A stretch of 34,049 nucleotides of DNA from PALSA-1336 sp964592725 (lineage in GTDB: Bacteria > Patescibacteriota > Doudnabacteria > UBA920), in assembly GCA_964592725.1 (NCBI GenBank), contig CAZQFQ010000011.1, positions 1 to 34,049 on the forward strand, in the 5' to 3' direction. The position numbers and the translations under genes were made by a program. Shown one piece after another: positions 1-8,239 of the stretch. Position 1 is the stretch's first letter. Each line of letters begins with the position of its first letter. The notes below the pieces were generated by a model. It had not been told where the DNA came from. It saw only the letters and a program-made list of their open reading frames with translations, and did not search any database.

Positions 1-3000
1 GTAGCGGACTCGGGTAGCGGCGGAAGCTATAGCTGGAATACCATAGCAGGCTCTGTGCCGGATGGTACAAATTATAAAATATTTGTCGCGTCCTCCACCG
101 CGCCTCTTGTCGGTGCGTTTTCCGGGATATTTACTGTTGACAACACCAAGCCGGTCGTAGCCTCGGCCACAGCCAGCCCAAATCCGGCAAAAGCGGGCAC
201 CGTAACCATTACGGTAGTATTTACGGAAACCGGCAGCGGTATGGATACGAGCGGAACGGCAGACCCGAGCGTGACGATAACGGGTCTGACGGGCAGTCCG
301 ATTACGGTAAATAAATCCAGTTATTCGGGCAGTACCTGGGTAGGAACATTCAGTTTGGGAGCGAACAGCGAACAAAAAACAGCAACTATTAGTGTTTCAG
401 GGGCGAAAGATTTAGCAGGCAATACTATGAACGCCAATGCCTCTGCCGGTACATTTACGGTGGACACCGTTGCCCCCGCCACCCCGGTTATTACTTCCAT
501 TGCGGGCGACAATAAGATAAACAATTCGGAAAAAGCCGCCATCCATGTAGTCGGCACGGCCGAAGCCAATTCCACGGTTAATGTTTCCTTGTCCGATGCC
601 GGCAATGCTCATACTGTAACCGGCAGCGGTACGGCGACCGGGGGAAACTATGACATTGCCATTGATGGCACTTCCTTAAATGACGGCACTATTACTCCTT
701 CGGTCACGGCTACGGACGCGGCAGGAAACACAAGCAGCGCCGCGACAACCCCGACGGCGACAAAAGATGTGGTTGTTCCAAGCGGCTATACTGTTGCCAT
801 TAACCAGAGCTATATTAATAATGCCAATAAGGCCGCGATGTCCTTTACTTTTGCCGGCGCGGAAGTTGGCACTACTTACAACTACACCATAACTTCCAGC
901 GGAGGCGGCGGATCGGTTACCGGCACCAATACCGTCGGAGCCGCCAATGCTACCGTCTCCAGCATTAATGTCACAGGCCTTCCCGACGGCACGCTGACCC
1001 TTTCCGTTACCCTGACTGACGCGGTTGGCAACGTCGGCTCGGCCGCCACCGCCACAGTTACTAAAGATGTGGTGGCACCTTCCGGCTATACCGATTCCAT
1101 TGACCAAAGCTATATTAATAACTCTAACAAGGCGGCTGTGTCCTTTACTTTAAACGGTGCGGAAGTGGGAACAACCTATTCCTATGTTTTTACCACTTCG
1201 GGAGGGGCAGGAACAGTTACTGCGACCGGAACTGTGGGCTCGGCCGGTGAACAGATTACGGGAATTGACCTTACGGGAGTACAGGACGGAACAGTAACCT
1301 TATCGGTCACCTTAACCGATACAGCCGGCAACACCGGTTCTACCGCAACTAATACTAAAGTTAAAGACGTAGTTGCCCCCGCCACCCCGGTTATTACTTC
1401 CATTGCGGGCGACAATCAGATTAACGCATCGGAAGCCAGTGCCATTCACGTAGTCGGCACGGCGGAAGCCAATTCCACGGTTAGTGTAACTCTTTCTGAC
1501 GGAACGCTGACCGCATCGGGCAGTGGTTCGGCAAACGGCGGCGGAGCCTATAATGTAACGGTAAATGGCAGCAGTCTTGCTGACGGCACCATTACTCCTT
1601 CGGTAACGGCTACGGACGCGGCCGGAAACACAAGCAGTGCTACAACAACCCCGACGGCGACAAAAGATGTGGTTGCTCCAAGCGACTACAGTGTTGCCAT
1701 TAACCAAAGCTACATCAATAGTGGAAATCAGACAGCCCTATCCTTTACCTTTACGGGTGCAGAAATTGGCACTACTTACAATTATACTTTAACTTCAGAC
1801 GGAGGCGGCGGGCCGGTTACCGGTTCGGATACAATCGAAACCACCACTGATACCATCTCCGGTATTGATGTTACAAGCCTTAATGACGGCACGCTGACCC
1901 TTTCCGTGACCCTGACTGACGCGGTCGGCAACGTCGGTTCGGCCGCCACCGCCACAGTTACCAAAGATGTGGCGGCACCCACTTTGTCCAATTGGTCTTT
2001 AGATATGGATACCGGGCATCTGGTGTTGAATTTTGATGAAAATGTTGACGTCAGCACCCTGGTACCAACCGGCATTACCATTCAAGATGATAGAACCAAA
2101 CGCTACGCCCAATACACCCTGACCGGCGGCACCACTGAAAGTACAAACGGGACTGCCATTGATATAGCTTTGACGCCAACAGATTTAAATGCTATTAAGG
2201 CAGAGCCCTTACTGGCTAAATCATCTCATACTACATATTTAACCATTTCCTCCGCTGTGATTATGGATATTGCCGGCAATAGCGTAAGCGCCATAGCTGA
2301 CGGAGACGCGATGCGGGCTTCCGATTATAATGGTGACATTACCGCGCCGACTGTCCTTGCCACAACGCCGGATTACAACAGCGCCCAAACCGGCGTTGCC
2401 GTAAATGTATCCCCAACCATCACCTTCAACAAAGCCATAAACCCCTCGACCGTGACGGCTTCCACGGTTTATATCTCCACCAGCCCCACAGACAATACCG
2501 GGATTGTTGATGCCATAGTCATCCCGAATAGCGATAATACGGTATTTACAATACATCCGACAAGCAATTTAGCCCCGGGTACCGCTTACTATCTGCACGT
2601 GACCACCACGGTAAAAGATGTTAATGATAATTCAATGGCCGCCCAATTTGACGGTACGAATAGCTTTACCACTGCGGCCGATACCGCAACGCTGGCAGTA
2701 ACCAACATCAGCACAGTAGCCAATCCCAACGGCTCCACGGGTTTTGCCGTGGCTGACGGCACTTATGCCAACGGGTTTGCCTGGACGTTTAACGTTACGG
2801 CTTCTTCAACCCAAACCCAGCTAGCCATGGAATTTTCCAATTTTACCAGCGGCAATAACAGCATTGTGGTTACCACTTCTTCTCCGGCCGGAATTATCCG
2901 TTATTGTTCGCAGCAATCCTCAAATTATAATTGTTCCGGCGACGCTTGGAGGGCCATTTCCGCGGCCAATACTTACGGCGGCAATCTTACCTTAAACAGC

Positions 3001-3129
3001 GACCTTGATTCAGCAACTGCCGGACGACAAGTTCAGGTAGAAGTGGAAATGTTGGTTCCTTCCGGCACGGTTGGAGGTTCGTACTCCGCCAGCTACGGAG
3101 TGCAAACGACAGCCCCAGAAGAACCGTAA
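1..3129 (+). CDS. Large Ig-like-repeat surface adhesin, 5' partial
   Basis: The frame is open to the left window edge, so the N-terminus, and any signal peptide, is missing. The GTG at 55 is not a convincing start. The visible protein of about 1040 residues is almost entirely beta-rich, Thr/Ser/Gly/Ala-rich and nearly free of Cys. It is built from bacterial Ig-like modules of about 90-100 residues that end in a 'TDAAGNTSS' or 'TDAVGNVGS' turn followed by 'KDVVAPS'. After about residue 660 comes a different module ('LNFDENVDVSTLVPTGITIQD') of the kind seen in SwmB-like surface proteins, then a Big_5-like Ig domain ('NVSPTITFNKAINPSTVTAS'), and a C-terminal beta domain with a Cys pair. No sortase LPxTG or C-terminal membrane anchor is visible. 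It is likely a cell-surface adhesin or S-layer-associated protein. Function is inferred from domain architecture only. Confidence 0.85.
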   Translation, partial: VADSGSGGSYSWNTIAGSVPDGTNYKIFVASSTAPLVGAFSGIFTVDNTKPVVASATASPNPAKAGTVTITVVFTETGSGMDTSGTADPSVTITGLTGSPITVNKSSYSGSTWVGTFSLGANSEQKTATISVSGAKDLAGNTMNANASAGTFTVDTVAPATPVITSIAGDNKINNSEKAAIHVVGTAEANSTVNVSLSDAGNAHTVTGSGTATGGNYDIAIDGTSLNDGTITPSVTATDAAGNTSSAATTPTATKDVVVPSGYTVAINQSYINNANKAAMSFTFAGAEVGTTYNYTITSSGGGGSVTGTNTVGAANATVSSINVTGLPDGTLTLSVTLTDAVGNVGSAATATVTKDVVAPSGYTDSIDQSYINNSNKAAVSFTLNGAEVGTTYSYVFTTSGGAGTVTATGTVGSAGEQITGIDLTGVQDGTVTLSVTLTDTAGNTGSTATNTKVKDVVAPATPVITSIAGDNQINASEASAIHVVGTAEANSTVSVTLSDGTLTASGSGSANGGGAYNVTVNGSSLADGTITPSVTATDAAGNTSSATTTPTATKDVVAPSDYSVAINQSYINSGNQTALSFTFTGAEIGTTYNYTLTSDGGGGPVTGSDTIETTTDTISGIDVTSLNDGTLTLSVTLTDAVGNVGSAATATVTKDVAAPTLSNWSLDMDTGHLVLNFDENVDVSTLVPTGITIQDDRTKRYAQYTLTGGTTESTNGTAIDIALTPTDLNAIKAEPLLAKSSHTTYLTISSAVIMDIAGNSVSAIADGDAMRASDYNGDITAPTVLATTPDYNSAQTGVAVNVSPTITFNKAINPSTVTASTVYISTSPTDNTGIVDAIVIPNSDNTVFTIHPTSNLAPGTAYYLHVTTTVKDVNDNSMAAQFDGTNSFTTAADTATLAVTNISTVANPNGSTGFAVADGTYANGFAWTFNVTASSTQTQLAMEFSNFTSGNNSIVVTTSSPAGIIRYCSQQSSNYNCSGDAWRAISAANTYGGNLTLNSDLDSATAGRQVQVEVEMLVPSGTVGGSYSASYGVQTTAPEEP
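469..1980 (+). repeat. Intragenic segmental duplication in the adhesin (about 610 bp, two copies)
   Basis: The stretch 469-1080 recurs at 1372-1980 with high nucleotide identity. Both copies open with GTTGCCCCCGCCACCCCGG and end in the 'gtcggcaacgtcgg...accaaagatgtgg' turn. The offset drifts from 903 to 900, which is one in-frame codon lost. Each copy encodes two Ig-like modules. The interval 1081-1371 is a partial, more diverged third copy of the second module. This is recent in-frame duplication that lengthens the adhesin stalk. Confidence 0.85.
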
Positions 3130-3160
3130 TCAGCCCCTTATAATTAATTAACACAGAATT

Positions 3161-4513
3161 ATGATTTATAATCCAAAAAAATGGGGGACTGTAAGCTTGG
3201 GGTTATCCTTATTGGTAGCGGCAGGCCTTTTGATTGCCTTGCCCGCGATGGCTGACACGGTAACCGGCACTATTACCACGGGCAGCGGCGTGCAAACCGG
3301 CATTGGCGGAACAGTGATTTCCGCGCCGACTGCATCACCCGCGGCCGGAACTTATACTTCGGCCCAAACCGTTAGCCTAAGCGCCGGCGGCTCTTCAAGC
3401 ATTGTTTATACTACAGATGACACCACTGTTCCCAACTGCTCGGGCACGGGCACGACTTATTCTTCGGCCATCAGCGTAACTTCAAGCGCCACCATTGAGG
3501 CAATATCGTGTTATCCAAACAGCCAATCTTCAACTGTCGTTTCAGACTCTTACACAATCAACATCCCTGCTCCATCCGGCGGCGGCGGCGGGGGCGGCGG
3601 CGGAAGTTCAGCCCCGGTGGGGGCAGTCATTAGTTCTTTTACGGCATCCCCGTCTACAATTGTTTTGGGCCAGTCAGCTATTTTGTCCTGGAGCGTGGCA
3701 AATTCATCTTCTTTGTCAATTGACCAGGGAGTGGGAACTTTGCCGGGCACGGCTGTCGGATCTGTAACAGTCAGCCCCCAAACCTCCACTGTGTATACTT
3801 TAACCGCTACGGGGGGCGGCATTTCCGCCGCGGCAAAAGCCACGGTTACCGTAACCACTTCTGCCGGCGCCGTCATAGGCACCGTGCCGGCCACAAATAA
3901 TCAGCCGGGCCTTTCCCTTTCGGGCGCGCACGCTCCCGGGTCGGTAATTTTGACTTCCGACGGGACCGTTTGGTTTATTACCCTGGACAATACCCGCCGC
4001 GCTTTTACTTCCGGCGGAGCGTTTTTGTCCTACGGCTTTTTGTCGTTCAGCCAGGTGGCAAACGCTAACGCGGCGGATTTAAATCTTCCGCAGGGCGCTT
4101 TTATCCCGCCAATGGACGGCAAAATTGTTTGTTCCGACCGCGACGACTCTTACGCCAAAAAAGGCACTTGCTACCTCATCACAGGCGGCAAAAGGGCGGC
4201 CTTTACCTCGGCAAAGGTTTTTACCGCTTTGGGTTTTAAGTTTAAACATACGACCATCGGCGATGTATCGTTTTTGGCTACGGACGCCGACATCAGCGAC
4301 GCTACCTTAGCGCACCGTCCGGGCGTATTGGTCAACAACAACGGCACGGTCGAGCTGGTCGGGCAAAACAGCCTGATGGGCATTCCGTCAATGGATGTGC
4401 TCGCCTCCTGGGGCTACACTTTGGCCGACGTTGTCCCGGCCAACGCCGCGGATAAAGCCATCGCGCAATCCGGCGTAATGTCTGCCCGCGTAACCGGCCA
4501 GCTTAGCCCGTAG
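3161..4513 (+). CDS. Secreted surface protein: CHB_HEX_C-like domain, Gly linker, Ig domain, three C-terminal repeats
   Basis: Residues 1-31 form a signal peptide: KK, a long hydrophobic core, then an AMA|D cleavage site. Residues about 52-133 resemble the chitobiase/hexosaminidase C-terminal (CHB_HEX_C) beta domain, with an 'AGTYTSAQTVSLSAG' opening and a 'YTTDDTTVP' strand. A nine-Gly linker (140-148) separates it from an Ig-like domain (about 153-232). The last 180 residues hold three repeats (about 260-317, 318-388 and 389-440) with the pattern 'gtv-yli-GKR-aFTS-vF-alGf-f--v', typical in my experience of Parcubacteria surface proteins of unknown function. The ATG has no SD; an A/T-rich leader with TATAAT lies just upstream. 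A rho-independent terminator follows. It is probably a structural envelope protein and a possible acceptor for the glycan made by the downstream genes (inference). Confidence 0.85.
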   Translation: MIYNPKKWGTVSLGLSLLVAAGLLIALPAMADTVTGTITTGSGVQTGIGGTVISAPTASPAAGTYTSAQTVSLSAGGSSSIVYTTDDTTVPNCSGTGTTYSSAISVTSSATIEAISCYPNSQSSTVVSDSYTINIPAPSGGGGGGGGGSSAPVGAVISSFTASPSTIVLGQSAILSWSVANSSSLSIDQGVGTLPGTAVGSVTVSPQTSTVYTLTATGGGISAAAKATVTVTTSAGAVIGTVPATNNQPGLSLSGAHAPGSVILTSDGTVWFITLDNTRRAFTSGGAFLSYGFLSFSQVANANAADLNLPQGAFIPPMDGKIVCSDRDDSYAKKGTCYLITGGKRAAFTSAKVFTALGFKFKHTTIGDVSFLATDADISDATLAHRPGVLVNNNGTVELVGQNSLMGIPSMDVLASWGYTLADVVPANAADKAIAQSGVMSARVTGQLSP

Positions 4514-4545
4514 AGAATATGGTGAGTGATTTATATTTGCAGAAC

Positions 4546-4574
4546 AAACCCCACTTCGCAAGAAGCGGGGTTTT
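4546..4574 (+). terminator. Rho-independent terminator of the surface protein gene
   Basis: A stem CCCC-A-CTTC pairs with GAAG-C-GGGG (one A.C mismatch) around the loop GCAA and is followed by TTTT. An AAA run precedes the stem. It lies 33 nt after the stop codon at 4513. Confidence 0.75.
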
Positions 4575-4587
4575 GATATGTGAGTTT

Positions 4588-4628
4588 GGTAGCGGTGACC
4601 CCTCTGCCGCAGAGGGGTCACCGCTACC
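4588..4628. repeat. Perfect 19-bp palindrome with 3-nt loop (REP-like)
   Basis: GGTAGCGGTGACCCCTCTG is followed by CCG and then by its exact reverse complement. No T-tract follows, so it is not a standard terminator, and the preceding terminator already serves the upstream gene. Its perfection suggests a mobile or dispersed palindromic element. No second copy was seen in this window. Confidence 0.7.
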
Positions 4629-4640
4629 CCGGTATCGTCC

Positions 4641-4669
4641 TTGAAAAAATGCCGCGTTTCCTGTAGAGT
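4641..4669 (+). promoter_or_regulatory. Candidate sigma70-type promoter for the O-antigen ligase gene
   Basis: TTGAAA, a 17-nt spacer and TAGAGT lie upstream of the ATG at 4696. The predicted transcription start near 4676 would give a leader of about 20 nt without an SD. The -35 matches 5/6 and the -10 matches 4/6 of the consensus. Confidence 0.45.
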
Positions 4670-4695
4670 TACCGTATAACATAATTTTCCACTTT

Positions 4696-6957
4696 ATGAA
4701 CAAAAAATTTGTTTCCTTTGTGTTTATCGGGTTGGTGATATTAACCTTGCTGACGCCGTTTTGGGTATTTAAGGATCTGCTGTTTCCTTTTGTGACATCA
4801 AAAGCCTTTTATCTTCGGATTTTAGTGGAACTGGCCCTGCCGTTTTATTTGTATTTATTTTTGCGCTACCCCCAGTATCGGCCGTCGTTTAAAAATCCCC
4901 TGACAATTTCCATTTTGGCCTTCCTTGCATTTAATTTGATTGCCGGCATGTTTGGGGTTAATCCGCTTAGAAGCATTTGGGGCAATTTTGAGCGCATGGG
5001 CGGGGTGTTTTATTTGGCCCATCTTTGTTTAATTTATTTTTACGTCTTGATGATCGGGCAAATGAACGCTCGGTATTTGCGCTTGTTTTTGCAGTTCGTG
5101 GTGGGCATTGGGGTGGCCGTGTCTTTGGACGGCGTTATGGTGTTGCTGACCCATAACAATTTTTTGCTCAACGACCCTTCTTATCCGCGCGTTTCCGGCA
5201 CGTTCGGCAACCCGATTTTTATTGCCAGCTTTTTGGTGGTGCCGCTGTTTTTGGCCGCTTTTTTTGCCGTTTCAGCCGACGCCCTTTGGAAAAAAATTAT
5301 GTATTGGGCTTTTGTCCTGCTCCAGGCCTGGGTGATTTTTTTGAGCGAGACCCGCGGTTGCGTGGTGGCTTTGGGCATCGGCATCTTTTTGGCCGCGGTT
5401 TTATACGTCGCGTTAAATCCGGTAAAAAAGATTAAAGTCTGGGGCGGCTCGGCGGTGGCGGCATTCGGGGTTTTGGTTATTTTGCTTTTTGCCTTTCATT
5501 CGCATTTGCCGCAGGGAGGCCTGCTTCACCGCGTGTTTAACCTTAAAGATACCAACTCCGAGGCCCGGCTGGTGCAGTGGGGGATAGCGCTTAAAGGCTA
5601 CGCGCATTATCCGATTTTGGGAGTGGGGCCGGAAAATTATTATTTTATCTCGGACAAATATTACAATCCCCAAATATTCCAGTATGACGCCAGCTGGTTT
5701 GATAAGCCGCATAACTATCTTATAGAAGTTTTGGTGACGGGCGGAATTTTCAGCTTTTTGGCTTACCTTGGCCTGCAGGCGTTTTCGCTCTGGGCGCTGT
5801 GGGCGGCGTACCGCAAAAATGTTCTGATTTTGTCGGAATTCTGCCTGCTGGCCTGCGGAGTTATTGTTTATCAAATCCAAAATTTGTTTGTGTTTGATAC
5901 CGTCGGCGCCAGCATGGCATTTTTTATTTACATCGGTTTTATGGGATATTTATGGCACGAGGCTTACAGAGAAGATTCGCCCGCCAAGAAAAACAAATCC
6001 GGAGGTTTGGATCCGCTGTTTTCCAATGTGGCGTTCGGCATTTCGGCCGTGGTAATTTTGTACGTGATGTATTTGGCCAATATTACGGGCATGCAGGTGG
6101 CCAAGGACGTTAACTTTGGCTACGCTTATTCCGCCGGCGGCCAGCAACCCAACATTGATCCTCAGGCCGCCCAGGAGGATCTCCAAAAAGCCAAGAACTA
6201 TTTTGAGCAGGCGCGGAATTCTCCGTTTAATTTTGATCCCATCCAGTTTTCCTCAAAGTACGGGGATTTTGCAACGAGCCTGGCCGGCAATCCGCCCCAG
6301 GGCATCACAGCCCAGTTTATTAATCAGACTTTGCAGGATGCGACTTCGGCCCAGCAGGAAGCTCTAAATCGGGTGTCAAATGATCCGACCGCCTGGCAGC
6401 AGCTTTCAAATTTGTATTTGGCAAGCTCAATTTACAATAAAACCGCGTTAGACCCCAGGGCGGTGCAGGCCGTGCAAACTGCCATGGATTTGGCGCCCGA
6501 GCGTCCGGAGCCCGAGGAAATGATGGCCCGCCTTGACCTGTCGCAAAATAACCTGCCGGCCGCGGAAACCATCTATGAAAAAATCACCAGCGACATCCCC
6601 CAGGACACGGAAGCAAAGCTCCAGCTCGGAACCATCTATTACTATTCCAACCAGTACGACAAAGCTTTGCAGTTAGGGCGGGAAGTTTTAAATTCGGGAT
6701 ACCAGCCCACCCAGGCTACGCAAATTGACTGGCTTGGGGCAATTTACGACAAGCAGGGTAATTATGCCGCCGCGGCCAATATATACCAGCTTGCGGTAAA
6801 AATTGACCCGTCCGCTTTGCAGGACACCTGGGCCCTGGCGCAGGATGACGCGAAACTCGGCCAAACAGACCAGGCTAAAGCTTTGGCCCGGTCGCTGATG
6901 GCCTCCGATCCCGCCGACGCCGCGCATTTTCAGGCTTTTATAAATTCGTTAAAGTAG
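4696..6957 (+). CDS. O-antigen ligase/polymerase (Wzy_C family) with C-terminal TPR domain
   Basis: A polytopic membrane protein of 753 residues with about a dozen hydrophobic segments over residues 5-465. It carries Wzy_C-family landmarks: 'SETRG' (217-221), Arg291 in 'SEARLVQW', 'GVGPENY' (309-315) and 'PHNYLIEVLVTGG' (338-350), which form the periplasmic/extracytoplasmic loop of WaaL/PglL-type ligases. After the last membrane helix the tail is alpha-helical with TPR-like repeats (about 540-753, e.g. the 'AAANIYQLAVKIDPSA' helix pair). The family transfers a lipid-linked glycan to an acceptor (ligase) or polymerises repeat units (Wzy). With a Wzm/Wzt exporter in the same locus, a ligase role is more likely (inference). 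The start ATG lacks an SD. A strong terminator follows. Confidence 0.88.
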   Translation: MNKKFVSFVFIGLVILTLLTPFWVFKDLLFPFVTSKAFYLRILVELALPFYLYLFLRYPQYRPSFKNPLTISILAFLAFNLIAGMFGVNPLRSIWGNFERMGGVFYLAHLCLIYFYVLMIGQMNARYLRLFLQFVVGIGVAVSLDGVMVLLTHNNFLLNDPSYPRVSGTFGNPIFIASFLVVPLFLAAFFAVSADALWKKIMYWAFVLLQAWVIFLSETRGCVVALGIGIFLAAVLYVALNPVKKIKVWGGSAVAAFGVLVILLFAFHSHLPQGGLLHRVFNLKDTNSEARLVQWGIALKGYAHYPILGVGPENYYFISDKYYNPQIFQYDASWFDKPHNYLIEVLVTGGIFSFLAYLGLQAFSLWALWAAYRKNVLILSEFCLLACGVIVYQIQNLFVFDTVGASMAFFIYIGFMGYLWHEAYREDSPAKKNKSGGLDPLFSNVAFGISAVVILYVMYLANITGMQVAKDVNFGYAYSAGGQQPNIDPQAAQEDLQKAKNYFEQARNSPFNFDPIQFSSKYGDFATSLAGNPPQGITAQFINQTLQDATSAQQEALNRVSNDPTAWQQLSNLYLASSIYNKTALDPRAVQAVQTAMDLAPERPEPEEMMARLDLSQNNLPAAETIYEKITSDIPQDTEAKLQLGTIYYYSNQYDKALQLGREVLNSGYQPTQATQIDWLGAIYDKQGNYAAAANIYQLAVKIDPSALQDTWALAQDDAKLGQTDQAKALARSLMASDPADAAHFQAFINSLK

Positions 6958-6964
6958 AGAGAAC

Positions 6965-7007
6965 AAAAAACAGGGCGCGCCTCTTAAAGAGGCGCGCCCT
7001 GTTTTTT
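6965..7007. terminator. Bidirectional rho-independent terminator between convergent genes
   Basis: A perfect 14-bp stem CAGGGCGCGCCTCT / AGAGGCGCGCCCTG with loop TAA is flanked by six A on the left and six T on the right, so it can act on both strands. It sits between the stop of the ligase gene (6957) and the stop of the minus-strand glycosyltransferase (7012). Confidence 0.92.
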
Positions 7008-7011
7008 AGCG

Positions 7012-8178
7012 CTATTTTGATTCCGGTTTTTTTATTATGAGCCTGTAAATTTTTTCCGTTTCCGCCAGCATTTTTTCTTCGGTAAAAAGTTGGGACCGTT
7101 CTTGGGCCTTTGTCGATAAATTTTTTACTATATTACTATCTAGTAATATAGTATGTATTGCATCGGTCAGGGCCTTTGGGTCCTCGGGAGTTATAAGTAT
7201 CCCCGCGCCGCCCAAAGCCTCGGGTATGCCGCCGACGTTTGTCGCCACAATCGGCAAACCCGCCTGCATTGCTTCCAGCAGAGCAAACGGGAAGCCTTCC
7301 TTGCGCGAAGGGAGGACAAAATAATCAAATGCGCGTAAATATATAGCCGCGTTGCCCTTTTTTCCCAAAAGCTTGATAATATTTTCCAGCCTATAACTCC
7401 TAACTCCTAACTCCAAATTCCTTCTTTCCGGGCCGTCGCCGATTATAATAACATTAATTTTTGATTTCGTGCTTTCGTCCAGCATCGCAACTGCCCTAAT
7501 TAACACATCCAAACCCTTTGTCCGGTAAAAATTGGAGGTGCTACCGATAATAATTTTGTCCTTGAAAAAACCCTCACCCCGGCCCTCTCCCAGAGGGAGA
7601 GGGGGCAAAATGCCGGATAAGCCCAATTCCGCACGTGCTTGGTCGCGGTTAAGGAAACTAACAGGGGACAAACCGTTATGTATTGTGGTGATTTTATCAG
7701 CGGAAATTATTTTATTATTCAAAGCCGACTGCCTGTCGACATCCGAAACCGTGATAATAAAGTCGCGGTAACCCGAAGCGATTTTTTCCAAAGACAGATA
7801 AAAATTTCTAAGCGGCAAGCTTAGCGGTTCATTAAAGACAAAACCATGAGCGGTAAATATGACTTTAGTTTTCGTTCCTATGGCGGCAAAGCTCCCTAAA
7901 ATTCCGGCCTTGGTGGAATTTAGATGGACAATGTCGGGTTTGTAGGTTTTTATCAGCTGATGAATTTCCCAAACAGCCATTAAATCGTTCCACAAGTTTA
8001 GGTTTCGTTTTAGGTATTTTAATTCAAATGTAGTTAAACCGACACGTTGGGCATCTATAAACAGTTTATTTGCTTCATTGCCCGCGGCTATCGCCCCGTT
8101 AAAATGCCTGGCCAAAGCCAAAGTATATTTTTGCGCCCCGCCGCCGTCCGCCTGTGTTATTATGTAAAGAATTTTCAT
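7012..8178 (-). CDS. Glycosyltransferase family 4 protein
   Basis: A 388-residue GT-B fold retaining glycosyltransferase. I start it at the internal ATG (8178) because 'MKILYIITQADGGGAQKY' is the family's N-terminus; the frame is open 34 codons further upstream, but that would overlap gmd. The N-domain has the Gly-rich acceptor loop 'GGGAQ' (12-16) and 'HLNSTKAGILG'. The C-domain has 'IIIGDGPERRNLE' and the E-x7-E nucleotide-sugar motif 'EGFPFALLE' (Glu294/Glu302). Oddities: residues about 192-203 ('PPLPLGEGRGEG') come from a REP-like palindrome inserted in frame where homologues go directly from 'ELGL' to 'IIGST', and residues about 255-262 are encoded by a heptamer array. It is the only minus-strand gene of the glycan block. 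It transfers an unknown sugar from an NDP donor in the cytoplasm. Confidence 0.9.
   Translation of the reverse strand: MKILYIITQADGGGAQKYTLALARHFNGAIAAGNEANKLFIDAQRVGLTTFELKYLKRNLNLWNDLMAVWEIHQLIKTYKPDIVHLNSTKAGILGSFAAIGTKTKVIFTAHGFVFNEPLSLPLRNFYLSLEKIASGYRDFIITVSDVDRQSALNNKIISADKITTIHNGLSPVSFLNRDQARAELGLSGILPPLPLGEGRGEGFFKDKIIIGSTSNFYRTKGLDVLIRAVAMLDESTKSKINVIIIGDGPERRNLELGVRSYRLENIIKLLGKKGNAAIYLRAFDYFVLPSRKEGFPFALLEAMQAGLPIVATNVGGIPEALGGAGILITPEDPKALTDAIHTILLDSNIVKNLSTKAQERSQLFTEEKMLAETEKIYRLIIKKPESK
7394..7414. repeat. Three tandem copies of a heptamer (TAACTCC) inside the GT4 gene
   Basis: Units lie at 7394-7400, 7401-7407 and 7408-7414, read GGAGTTA on the coding strand. They encode residues about 255-262 of the glycosyltransferase, between the 'GDGPERRNLE' and 'ENIIKLLG' segments. 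A 7-nt unit is not a multiple of three, so gain or loss of one unit would shift the frame. Confidence 0.8.
7571..7605. repeat. REP-like palindrome inserted in frame in the GT4 gene
   Basis: CCCTCACCCCGG is followed by a 9-bp perfect stem CCCTCTCCC / GGGAGAGGG (7583-7591 and 7595-7603, loop AGA). This resembles a palindromic repeat common between genes in many bacterial genomes, but here it lies inside the reading frame and adds a Pro/Gly-rich segment (residues about 192-203). Confidence 0.75.
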
Positions 8179-8239
8179 ACCTATATATTGTAAACTAAAA
8201 ATCGTTGATTTAAAAGGTGTTTTATGGTAAATTACCTGT
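8179..8239. promoter_or_regulatory. Divergent promoter region between GT4 gene and gmd
   Basis: Only 61 nt separate the two start codons. On the plus strand TTGATT (8205-8210), a 17-nt spacer and TAAATT (8228-8233) would place the transcription start at or next to the gmd ATG, giving a leaderless or near-leaderless mRNA. On the minus strand the complement of 8187-8192 reads TACAAT, also immediately upstream of its ATG. Neither gene has an SD. Confidence 0.4.

Noticed and set aside
3580..3605. GGC/GGG run as a phase-variable homopolymer
   Set aside because: It is a mixed GGC/GGG codon run that encodes a normal Gly linker, not a uniform tract.
4588..4628. Second terminator for the surface protein gene
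   Set aside because: No T-run follows the palindrome on either strand, and a proper terminator stands just upstream.
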